A DNA stretch of 40,706 bases from Pseudomonas sp. UBA4617. GTDB lineage: Bacteria; Pseudomonadota; Gammaproteobacteria; Pseudomonadales; Pseudomonadaceae. Location of the stretch: positions 16,338 through 57,043 of the forward strand of contig NZ_DGIR01000050.1 in the NCBI RefSeq assembly GCF_002386445.1, written 5' to 3'. Below the pieces are notes generated by a model that worked only from the letters and a program-made list of their open reading frames with translations, was not told the DNA's origin and made no database searches. The translations under genes were made by a program, and so were the position numbers. Positions 32,767 through 39,314 of the stretch are shown piece after piece (position 1 is the first letter of the stretch; each line of letters begins with the position of its first letter).

Positions 32767-33918
32767 TCAGGGCACCTTGGGCACCTCAGGCAGCGGCTTG
32801 CCCTTGGGCCACAGCATCCAGATCTGTCCTTGCTGCTTCATGTTCCCGGCCAGTTCTCCGGCCTCCGGCCCGGTGCCCCAGAACAGGTCGGCCCGCACTT
32901 CGCCCGTAATCGCCCCTCCGGTATCCTGAGCGCCCACGGGGCGAACTACCGGGCTTCCGTCCGGGCGGGTGGTGGACAGCCACAGCAGACTGCCCAGCGG
33001 AATCACCTTGCGGTCGATGGCTACGCTGTAACCGGCGGTCAGCGGCACGTTCAGCGAACCGCGCGGGCCTTCGTTGCTGTCCGGGCGGGTGCTGAAGAAC
33101 ACATAGCTGGGGTTGCTGGCAAGCAGCTCCGGCACGCGCTGCGGGTTGGCCTGGGCCCAGGCGTGGATGGCGCCCATGCTCACTTCTTCCTTTTTCAGCT
33201 GGCCTTGTTCTACCAGCCAACGCCCGATCGGGCGGTACGGATGGCCGTTCTGGTCGGCGTAGCCCAGGCGCAGCTGGCGGCCGTCTTCCAGTTGCACCCG
33301 ACCGGAACCCTGGACCTGCAAGAACTGCAGGTCCATGGGGTCGGTCAGCCAGGCCAGCACCGGTGCCTTGACGCCGTCGCGGTTGATGACTTCGGCGGTG
33401 TCGTAAGGCTTGAGCACCCGCCCGTCGAGGCGCCCGCGCAGGCGTTTGCCCTTGAGCTCGGGGTACACGCTGGCCAGGTCGACCACGATCATGTCATCGG
33501 GAATGCCGTAGACCGGCACATGGTTGCTTGCCGACGGCTTGAGGCTGCCGGGGTAGACCGGTTCGTAGTAGCCGGTAATCAGGCCATGGGCGTTGTTCTC
33601 GGCGGAACGCAGGCCATATACCTCCAGGTTCTGCTCCAGGAAGGTGCGCACCTGTGCAGCACTGGCCGTGGCATTGCCGGCGGCTTCGCAGGTAGCGGCC
33701 CATACCGGGTCGCGCTTGAGCTTTTCACAGCCATTGCGCCAGGCGTAGAAACCGGCCAGCAGGTCTTCGTCACTGACAGTCGGCAGGTCTTTCCAGGTGG
33801 TCGGGACGTAGGTAGCGATGGCATGTGGCTCCGGCCTGGCGTTCTCGCCGCCGTTGCAGCCGGCCAGCAGAGCCAGCACCGGGAGCGTCCAGGCCAGATG
33901 GCGCAGGGCTGATTTCAT
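32767..33918 (-). CDS. mltA: MltA, membrane-bound lytic murein transglycosylase A
   Basis: MltA cleaves peptidoglycan glycan strands to 1,6-anhydro-muropeptides at the outer membrane. The 383 residues begin with a lipoprotein signal (WTLPVLALLAGCNGG, lipobox LAGC, Cys about residue 21). The MltA domain follows (AHGLITGYYEPVYPGS, RLRGRLDGRVLKPYDTAEVI, PMDLQFLQVQGSGRVQL). The C-terminal 3D domain contains AIDRKVIPLGSLLWL and AQDTGGAITGEVRADLFWG, including the catalytic Asp near the end. Family length is normal. It is divergent from the cytochrome c'-like gene. Confidence 0.95.
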   Translation of the reverse strand: MKSALRHLAWTLPVLALLAGCNGGENARPEPHAIATYVPTTWKDLPTVSDEDLLAGFYAWRNGCEKLKRDPVWAATCEAAGNATASAAQVRTFLEQNLEVYGLRSAENNAHGLITGYYEPVYPGSLKPSASNHVPVYGIPDDMIVVDLASVYPELKGKRLRGRLDGRVLKPYDTAEVINRDGVKAPVLAWLTDPMDLQFLQVQGSGRVQLEDGRQLRLGYADQNGHPYRPIGRWLVEQGQLKKEEVSMGAIHAWAQANPQRVPELLASNPSYVFFSTRPDSNEGPRGSLNVPLTAGYSVAIDRKVIPLGSLLWLSTTRPDGSPVVRPVGAQDTGGAITGEVRADLFWGTGPEAGELAGNMKQQGQIWMLWPKGKPLPEVPKVP

Positions 33919-34036
33919 GTGTGTATTCCTGTCACGGCGAAGATTGATATTCGCCCTTGTTTTTTATGTGGCTATTGGTCTTTGGCTCGTGGGCAGCGAT
34001 ACTGGCCGCCCATTTGCGTAGGCCGAAGTGAGCGTG

Positions 34037-34495
34037 ATGTTGAAGCGATTGACCGTTGTTCTGCTGGCAGCATTGGCCTTGGGCGGTGCCATGAGTGGTT
34101 GCGAGCGGGTTGACCCGAACTCGCCGCTGGGCAAGCGCAAGGCGATCTTCAAGGACATGCTCAGGACCAGCGAAGACCTGGGCGGCATGCTGCGGGGCCG
34201 GCTGCCGTTCGACGGGGTGAAGTTTGCCGACGGTGCGCTGAAGCTCGACAACCTTTCGCACCAGCCCTGGCAGCACTTTCCATCGGCACGTGATGGTGGC
34301 GACAGCAGTGCGCGCACCGAGGTCTGGGAGCGCCAGGCCCGCTTTCATGACCTGGCCCGGCAGTTGGAAGGGGTCACTGGCGAACTGGTCGATGTCACCC
34401 GCGGTCAGCCGCTTGACACTGCCCGGCTGAAGGCGCCGATGGACAAGGTCGAAGCGGCATGCAAGGCCTGTCATAACGAATTTCGTAATCATTGA
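34037..34495 (+). CDS. Cytochrome c'-like exported protein with C-terminal haem motif
   Basis: This 152-residue protein has a signal sequence (MLKRLTVVLLAALALGG) and one haem c site, C142-K-A-C145-H146, close to its C-terminus, as in four-helix cytochromes c' and c-556. The upstream residues KAIFKDMLRTSEDLGGMLRG and WERQARFHDLARQLEGVTGEL fit the helical bundle, with Met in the region expected for the sixth ligand. The AMSGC at the end of the signal could be a lipobox, but Met at -3 is unusual, so periplasmic release is also possible. I choose the ATG at 34037 over a GTG at 34028. It ends convergent with the DUF1090 gene, 18 bases apart. Confidence 0.8.
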   Translation: MLKRLTVVLLAALALGGAMSGCERVDPNSPLGKRKAIFKDMLRTSEDLGGMLRGRLPFDGVKFADGALKLDNLSHQPWQHFPSARDGGDSSARTEVWERQARFHDLARQLEGVTGELVDVTRGQPLDTARLKAPMDKVEAACKACHNEFRNH

Positions 34496-34513
34496 CCGTG
34501 GTTGCCGCTGGCT

Positions 34514-34906
34514 TCAGCGGTCCAGGTCTTCCACCGCTTCCTGCAGCTCCTTGCGCGATTCGGCCAGCTTGTCCTTGCGTTTGTTGATCTTCTCGGAATC
34601 GCCTTTCTTCTCGGCCTTCTTCAGATCCTTTTCCCGCTGTGCCACCTCGTGACGGGCTTCGAGTACTTTTTGCTCGCGCTCCTTGCGCAGGCCGGCATCG
34701 GTGCAGTTGTCGACCCCACGTAGCGCCTCTTCCAGCCCTGAGACCTGGCCGGCGTTGCCCTGGTCGCGGGCAAGCTTCAGCTGGTTCTCGATGGCGCTGC
34801 GCTTGGCGGCGCAACCGGTCAGGCCGGCATCCGGCTGGGCAGCCTGGACGGCGCCAGCAGCCAGGCCGAGTGTCGCGAGCAGGAAAAGGGTCGAAATACG
34901 TTTCAT
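34514..34906 (-). CDS. DUF1090 family periplasmic protein (YqjC-like)
   Basis: This is a 130-residue exported protein: signal peptide about residues 1-22 ending VQA, then a short Cys-containing part (GLTGCAAKRSAIENQL, GVDNCTDAGLRKE; the two Cys could form a disulfide). A long highly charged helical stretch follows (VLEARHEVAQREKDLKKAEK, KINKRKDKLAESRKELQEA) that looks like a coiled coil. Family function is unknown; E. coli YqjC is a relative. The ATG follows GGAGG. Confidence 0.85.
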   Translation of the reverse strand: MKRISTLFLLATLGLAAGAVQAAQPDAGLTGCAAKRSAIENQLKLARDQGNAGQVSGLEEALRGVDNCTDAGLRKEREQKVLEARHEVAQREKDLKKAEKKGDSEKINKRKDKLAESRKELQEAVEDLDR

Positions 34907-35038
34907 GAAAAGCCTCCTTGACGGGGCGGGGCAGCAAAAGTTGGGGGAAATCCTGCCTTGGTTTTGCTCATTTAGGAACCCTTGTCGGGCCTTTCCGCTT
35001 GATTCGAGGAATTTCCTTGCAGGTAAACTGGTAAAAAA

Positions 35039-36739
35039 TCATTGCATGGTCTGCTGGCTGTCGACCCGAAACCCTTCGATGCCGGCCAGGCCAAGTTGGT
35101 TGGCGATGGTTTGAACCTCGAGGTTGGTGAAGTATTCCACCAGCTGTTGGCCGCGCTTTGCGCCGATACCGGGCAAGGCTTGCCATTCGACGGCTGCGCG
35201 CGCGGCCAGGTCTGGCCAGTCGCCGGCCACCTGCACCCCTGCTGGCGTGGGCACTCCTAGCCCACGCAGCCATTGGGCGAATGGCCGCGAGCGGGCTTGC
35301 TGGAAGCTGCCCAGCAACTGCGCCGCAGTGACGTCGCTGATTCCCGGGATCTGGCTCAGGCGTTCGGCATCCAGGTGCAGCCAGTCGGTCATCGAGGTCA
35401 CCAGCCCGGCGGCCACCAGCCGGCGCCAAGTGCCAGGGCCGACGCGAGGCAGTGCCAGCCCGTGTTTGCCGCTTAGCCAGGAGAGGCGGGCCACGAACTG
35501 CTCCTCACAGCCGACAGCGGCCTGCCAGCAACTGTGGACGTGGTACTGGCCGGGTGTTGGTGGGGTGACTGGGTGACGCTCGACGGCGCGGTGTAGCACC
35601 TGCTCCAGGCGCGGGATGGTCAATCCGGCAAGGCTCACGGCCACCTGGTCGCCGGGACGGATATCGAGACTTTGCCAGCGTGCCAGCGAGCCCAGGCTTA
35701 CCTGGGTGATCCGCCGGTCATCGAGGGTTACCGGAATGACCTGCAGCACCGGGGTGACCTTGCCGGTACGGCCGACGCGGAAGCGGACTTCGCGGACTTC
35801 CGCCAACGCCTGTGTGAAGGGGTACTTCCAGGCTGCGATCCAGTAGGGCGCCCTGGCCTGCCAGCGCTCGGCGGGCGGGCGGCTGCCCAGGCGCAGGATC
35901 ACTCCATCGCTGGCGAAGGGCAGCGCGGTGCGGTGCCAATGGTCGCGCCAATGGGCTGCATCCTCCGCTGTATTGATGGCGACGCTGTACTCCTGGCCTT
36001 CGGGAAAGCCCAGTTGCGCCAGCTGTGCAAGACGCTCGGCCTGTTGCGCCGGGCCTTGAGGCCAGTCCCAGACGAACAGGCCGATGCCATTGCCCTGTTC
36101 GTTGCTCAACACCTTGCGTGCCAGCAGCCCGGCCACTGTACCGCGGGCGTTGGTGCTGCCTGCCCGGGCTTGTACATGCGCGTCCAGGCGCCAGTACAAT
36201 TCGCCCTGCAACAGCAGGTCCACGGGTTGGGGCAGCTGCTGGGTGATCGCGCCTAGCCTCGGTATGTGGCGGCTCCAGTCATGCCCCTGCACCCCGTCGC
36301 CGCGGCTGATCAACTGCACCAGACGGCCCTGTCGATAGATGAGGGTGACGGCTACGCCATCGACCTTGGGCTGCACCCAGACCCCGCGCTTGCCGGCCAA
36401 CCAGCGCACCACGGCTTGCTGGTCGGCCAGTTTGTCGACCCCCGTATGCGGTACCGGGTGGGGGACCGGCCCGCGGGCACTGGCCAAGGGCGACGCGGTG
36501 TTCGCCAGGCCAAAGCACTGCTGCAGGTGTGCCAGGCGCCGGCGGCTCTGGTCGTATAACTCATCGGGCACCAGCGCAACGCCCTGGCGATGGTAGTGGT
36601 CATCCCAGCGGGCGAGCGTGGTGCGTAACTGGGCGGTTTCAGTGGCGGCTTGCTCCGGGCCCCAATCGGGACATTGGCTCGCCTGCGTCAGAGAGGCCTG
36701 GAGTATCAGCAGCAGGGCAAACAACGGCATGAGTGGCAT
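35039..36739 (-). CDS. ligB: LigB, NAD-dependent DNA ligase B
   Basis: This is a 566-residue NAD-dependent ligase of the LigB type. The adenylation motif is K125-V-D-G (QPKVDGVAVTLIYR); GDGVQGHDWS, the ASDGVILRL segment and WKYPFTQALAEVREV follow. An OB-fold part (VGRTGKVTPVLQV) and helix-hairpin-helix units (IPGISDVTAAQLL, LPGIGAKRGQQLV) come next. The Zn-finger is reduced to two Cys (HSCWQAAVGCEE) and the BRCT domain is absent, as known for LigB. The N-terminus MPLMPLFALLLILQASLTQA looks like a signal peptide before SQCPDWG. I start at 36739, where AAGGA is about eight bases upstream; an ATG at 36748 has no usable ribosome site. It lies downstream of metK behind a terminator. Confidence 0.92.
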   Translation of the reverse strand: MPLMPLFALLLILQASLTQASQCPDWGPEQAATETAQLRTTLARWDDHYHRQGVALVPDELYDQSRRRLAHLQQCFGLANTASPLASARGPVPHPVPHTGVDKLADQQAVVRWLAGKRGVWVQPKVDGVAVTLIYRQGRLVQLISRGDGVQGHDWSRHIPRLGAITQQLPQPVDLLLQGELYWRLDAHVQARAGSTNARGTVAGLLARKVLSNEQGNGIGLFVWDWPQGPAQQAERLAQLAQLGFPEGQEYSVAINTAEDAAHWRDHWHRTALPFASDGVILRLGSRPPAERWQARAPYWIAAWKYPFTQALAEVREVRFRVGRTGKVTPVLQVIPVTLDDRRITQVSLGSLARWQSLDIRPGDQVAVSLAGLTIPRLEQVLHRAVERHPVTPPTPGQYHVHSCWQAAVGCEEQFVARLSWLSGKHGLALPRVGPGTWRRLVAAGLVTSMTDWLHLDAERLSQIPGISDVTAAQLLGSFQQARSRPFAQWLRGLGVPTPAGVQVAGDWPDLAARAAVEWQALPGIGAKRGQQLVEYFTNLEVQTIANQLGLAGIEGFRVDSQQTMQ

Positions 36740-36829
36740 GGCCAGCATCCTTGCATGGCGTGTGGGAGCCCACAGCCTAGGCAGGCGAGAGGCGCGACGC
36801 CATGCAGGGTTTGTCAGGCGATATGTCAC

Positions 36830-36864
36830 AAAAAAGCCCCTGCCGAACATTCGGCAGGGGCTTT
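36830..36864 (-). terminator. Intrinsic terminator of metK
   Basis: On the minus strand, AGCCCCTGCCGAA / TTCGGCAGGGGCT (36862-36850 with 36847-36835) forms a 13-bp stem with a tiny loop, and the right arm runs into TTTTTTGTG. It starts about 22 bases after the metK stop and is a textbook Rho-independent terminator. It largely separates ligB from metK transcription. Confidence 0.9.
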
Positions 36865-36885
36865 CGTCCAGCGCTGCAGGAAAAG

Positions 36886-38076
36886 TTACAGGCCGGCAGC
36901 GTCACGCAGCGACTGGGCGCGATCGGTACGCTCCCAGGTGAAAGTGGTGAAGGTGTCGTCGCCGACCGTCTTCTGCTGCGGGGTGCGGCCGAAGTGGCCG
37001 TAGGCGGCGGTTTCCTGGTACATCGGGTGCAGCAAGTCGAGCATGGTGGTGATGGCGTACGGACGCAGGTCGAAGCACTCGCGCACCAGCTGGATGATCT
37101 TGTCGTCGGAAACCTTGCCGGTACCGAAGGTGTTGATCGAGATGGAGGTCGGCTGGGCCACGCCAATGGCGTAGGAAACCTGGATCTCGCAGCGTTCGGC
37201 CAGGCCGGCGGCGACGATGTTCTTGGCCACGTAGCGGCCGGCGTAGGCGGCGGAACGGTCGACCTTGGACGGGTCCTTGCCGGAGAACGCGCCACCACCA
37301 TGGCGGGCCATGCCGCCGTAGGAGTCGACGATGATCTTGCGCCCGGTCAGGCCGCAGTCACCCACCGGGCCACCGATGATGAAGTTGCCGGTCGGGTTGA
37401 TGTGGTACTGGGTGCCTTTGTGCAGCAGTTCGGCAGGCAGGGTGTGCTTGACGATCAGCTCCATCACCGCTTCCTGCAGGTCTTTCTGCGAAACCTCAGG
37501 GTTGTGCTGGGTCGACAGCACCACGGCGTCGATGCCGACAACCTTGCCGTTTTCGTAACGGCAGGTGACCTGCGACTTGGCGTCCGGGCGCAGCCATGGC
37601 AGCAGGCCGGACTTGCGCGCTTCGGCCTGGCGCTCGACCAGACGGTGCGAGAAGCAGATCGGCGCCGGCATCAGCACTTCGGTTTCGTTGCTGGCATAGC
37701 CGAACATCAGGCCCTGGTCACCGGCACCTTGGTCTTCCGGCTTGGAGCGGTCCACGCCCTGGGCGATGTCCACCGACTGCTTGCCGATGATGTTCATCAC
37801 GGCGCAGGTGGCGCCATCGAACCCAACGTCGGAGCTGTTGTAGCCGATGTCGATGATGACCTTGCGCACCAGGTCTTCCAGGTCGACCCAGGCCGAAGTG
37901 GTGACTTCGCCGGCGATGATGGCGACACCGGTCTTGACCAGGGTTTCGCAGGCGACGCGAGCGTATTTGTCCTGGGCGATGATGGCATCAAGGACGGCGT
38001 CCGAAATCTGGTCGGCGATCTTGTCCGGATGCCCTTCGGACACGGACTCGGAGGTGAAAAGGGAGTATTCGCTCAT
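36886..38076 (-). CDS. metK: MetK, S-adenosylmethionine synthetase
   Basis: MetK makes S-adenosylmethionine from methionine and ATP. The 396 residues match the family. Marks are ESVSEGHPDKIADQISDAVL at the start (catalytic His and metal Asp), the GAGDQGLMFGYA signature near residue 120, GGPVGDCGLTGRKIIVDSYG, and the P-loop-like GGGAFSGKDPSKVDRSAAY. It lies 18 bases after the ArsR-methyltransferase gene on the same strand, so the two are very probably co-transcribed from the divergent region in front of tktA. Its own ATG (38076) has AGGTTCC-like sequence just upstream. A strong terminator follows. Confidence 0.98.
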   Translation of the reverse strand: MSEYSLFTSESVSEGHPDKIADQISDAVLDAIIAQDKYARVACETLVKTGVAIIAGEVTTSAWVDLEDLVRKVIIDIGYNSSDVGFDGATCAVMNIIGKQSVDIAQGVDRSKPEDQGAGDQGLMFGYASNETEVLMPAPICFSHRLVERQAEARKSGLLPWLRPDAKSQVTCRYENGKVVGIDAVVLSTQHNPEVSQKDLQEAVMELIVKHTLPAELLHKGTQYHINPTGNFIIGGPVGDCGLTGRKIIVDSYGGMARHGGGAFSGKDPSKVDRSAAYAGRYVAKNIVAAGLAERCEIQVSYAIGVAQPTSISINTFGTGKVSDDKIIQLVRECFDLRPYAITTMLDLLHPMYQETAAYGHFGRTPQQKTVGDDTFTTFTWERTDRAQSLRDAAGL

Positions 38077-38094
38077 CTCGAAGGTTCCTGAAAT

Positions 38095-39087
38095 TTACCG
38101 ATGGTGTATGTCGCCAGCCGTCCGCTGAAAATGGCGGACCTGGATCTGGAAACCGTTACGCAAGCCCACGTACAGGCTGTCCCCCGGGAACAGCCCGGCT
38201 GCCGTGGCCCAACGGGCCAGGTCGTCCTGTTCAAAACCGAGCCAGAGGTCGCCGCAGGCTTCCCGCGCCCAGCCCTGGTCATGGCTGCACAGTTCGGTGA
38301 CCAGCAGACTGCCGCCTGCCTTCACCCGTTTGGCCAGCTGGCGCAGGGCCAGGGCCGGATCGCTGAAATGGTGCAAGACCATGTTCAGCACAACGCAGTC
38401 GGCTTCCACATCCGTTGCACCCAGTGCATCGGCCAACTGCAGGTTTACATTACTCAGGCGCTCACGTTCGCAGACCTGGCGTGCCAGTTCGAGCATGGTC
38501 GGGCTGTTGTCCAGCGCGGTGACCCGGGCGAAGCGCCGGGCCAGGTCGGGCAGGAAACCGCCATCACCAGGGCCGACTTCCAGGGCACTGGCGGCTGGGT
38601 CGAAATTCAGCTTGTCGAGCAGCGCCAGCAGGCTTTCGCGGTACTGCGGCAGGCCGGCGATCAGGTCTTGCTGGGCGCGAAACTTCTCTTCCACGCGCTG
38701 GAAAAAGTCCTGGCTGGTGGCGGCGCGACGTTGCTGCACCTGGGCAATACGGGCCTGCACCTCGGGTGGCAGGGCCAGCTCGTCGACCTCTTCGAGCAGT
38801 GCCGCATGCAGGCGGCCGCCCAGGCGCAGGCTGTCGGGCAGGGCGCGGCGGTAGAAGACCGCGTTGCCTTCGCGACGGGTGGCGACCAGCTCGGCCTGGG
38901 CCAGGACCTTCAGGTGGTGGCTCATGCCCGACTGGCCGACGTCGAAGATCTGTGCCAGTTCCAGCACGCCGAACGAGTCATTGGCCAGTGCGCGCAATAC
39001 GTTCAGGCGCAACTCGTCGCCACTGGCTTTGCACAGGGCGGCCAGTGCTTCGCATTGCTCGGGAATCAACTGCGCACGAAGGTTCAT
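38095..39087 (-). CDS. ArsR-family regulator fused to a SAM-dependent methyltransferase (SahR-like)
   Basis: This 330-residue two-domain protein has a winged-helix ArsR domain at residues 1 to about 100 (LCKASGDELRLNVLRALAND, then the recognition helix SGMSHHLKVLAQAELVATRREG). A class I methyltransferase domain spans about 145-315, with the SAM-binding motif ALEVGPGDGGFLPDLA near 168-183, VTALDNSPTMLELAR, and VVLNMVLHHFSDP. The methyltransferase domain may be a sensor for SAM or SAH instead of, or as well as, an enzyme. ArsR-type SahR regulators of the methionine cycle are known in proteobacteria; membership is my inference from the metK linkage. The ATG at 39087 has no Shine-Dalgarno sequence. 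Confidence 0.88.
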   Translation of the reverse strand: MNLRAQLIPEQCEALAALCKASGDELRLNVLRALANDSFGVLELAQIFDVGQSGMSHHLKVLAQAELVATRREGNAVFYRRALPDSLRLGGRLHAALLEEVDELALPPEVQARIAQVQQRRAATSQDFFQRVEEKFRAQQDLIAGLPQYRESLLALLDKLNFDPAASALEVGPGDGGFLPDLARRFARVTALDNSPTMLELARQVCERERLSNVNLQLADALGATDVEADCVVLNMVLHHFSDPALALRQLAKRVKAGGSLLVTELCSHDQGWAREACGDLWLGFEQDDLARWATAAGLFPGDSLYVGLRNGFQIQVRHFQRTAGDIHHR

Positions 39088-39095
39088 GGGGCGGC

Positions 39096-39124
39096 AGTCT
39101 AGACAGGCATCGTTGCCCTAGCAA
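39096..39124 (-). promoter_or_regulatory. Candidate promoter of arsR-metK
   Basis: On the minus strand, TTGCTA (39124-39119) and TAGACT (39101-39096) are 17 bases apart. The predicted start of transcription, about 39089-39090, is only two or three bases before the ATG. With no ribosome site present, this suggests a leaderless message for the regulator. The elements are moderate matches, so this is tentative. Confidence 0.45.
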
Positions 39125-39127
39125 GGG

Positions 39128-39151
39128 CAATATCAAAAAGTTTTGATATTG
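39128..39151. promoter_or_regulatory. Operator-like perfect palindrome in the arsR-metK/tktA gap
   Basis: Two 11-base arms, CAATATCAAAA (39128-39138) and TTTTGATATTG (39141-39151), are perfect inverted repeats around two central bases. The size and AT content suit an ArsR-family dimer. It lies just upstream of the candidate -35 box of arsR-metK, so it is the likely binding site for autoregulation and metK control. It may also affect tktA, 163 bases away on the other side. Confidence 0.75.
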
Positions 39152-39314
39152 GGTGATGAGCGGGACGGTTAGCCCGGTTTTGCGCCGAATTGAAAGCCAA
39201 TCACAGGAAAATCCCCTGACTGCGACCATACGTCATTGCCCCGAGCCCCCCCAGTGGGCGAAAATGGCCGCCTTTTTCGTGACACCACCTATTCAAGCCC
39301 CCAGGAGATCAGCG

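Noticed and set aside
36802..38091. Plus-strand open frame of 429 codons opposite metK
   Set aside because: Antisense to metK signatures and includes the metK terminator; no recognisable protein.
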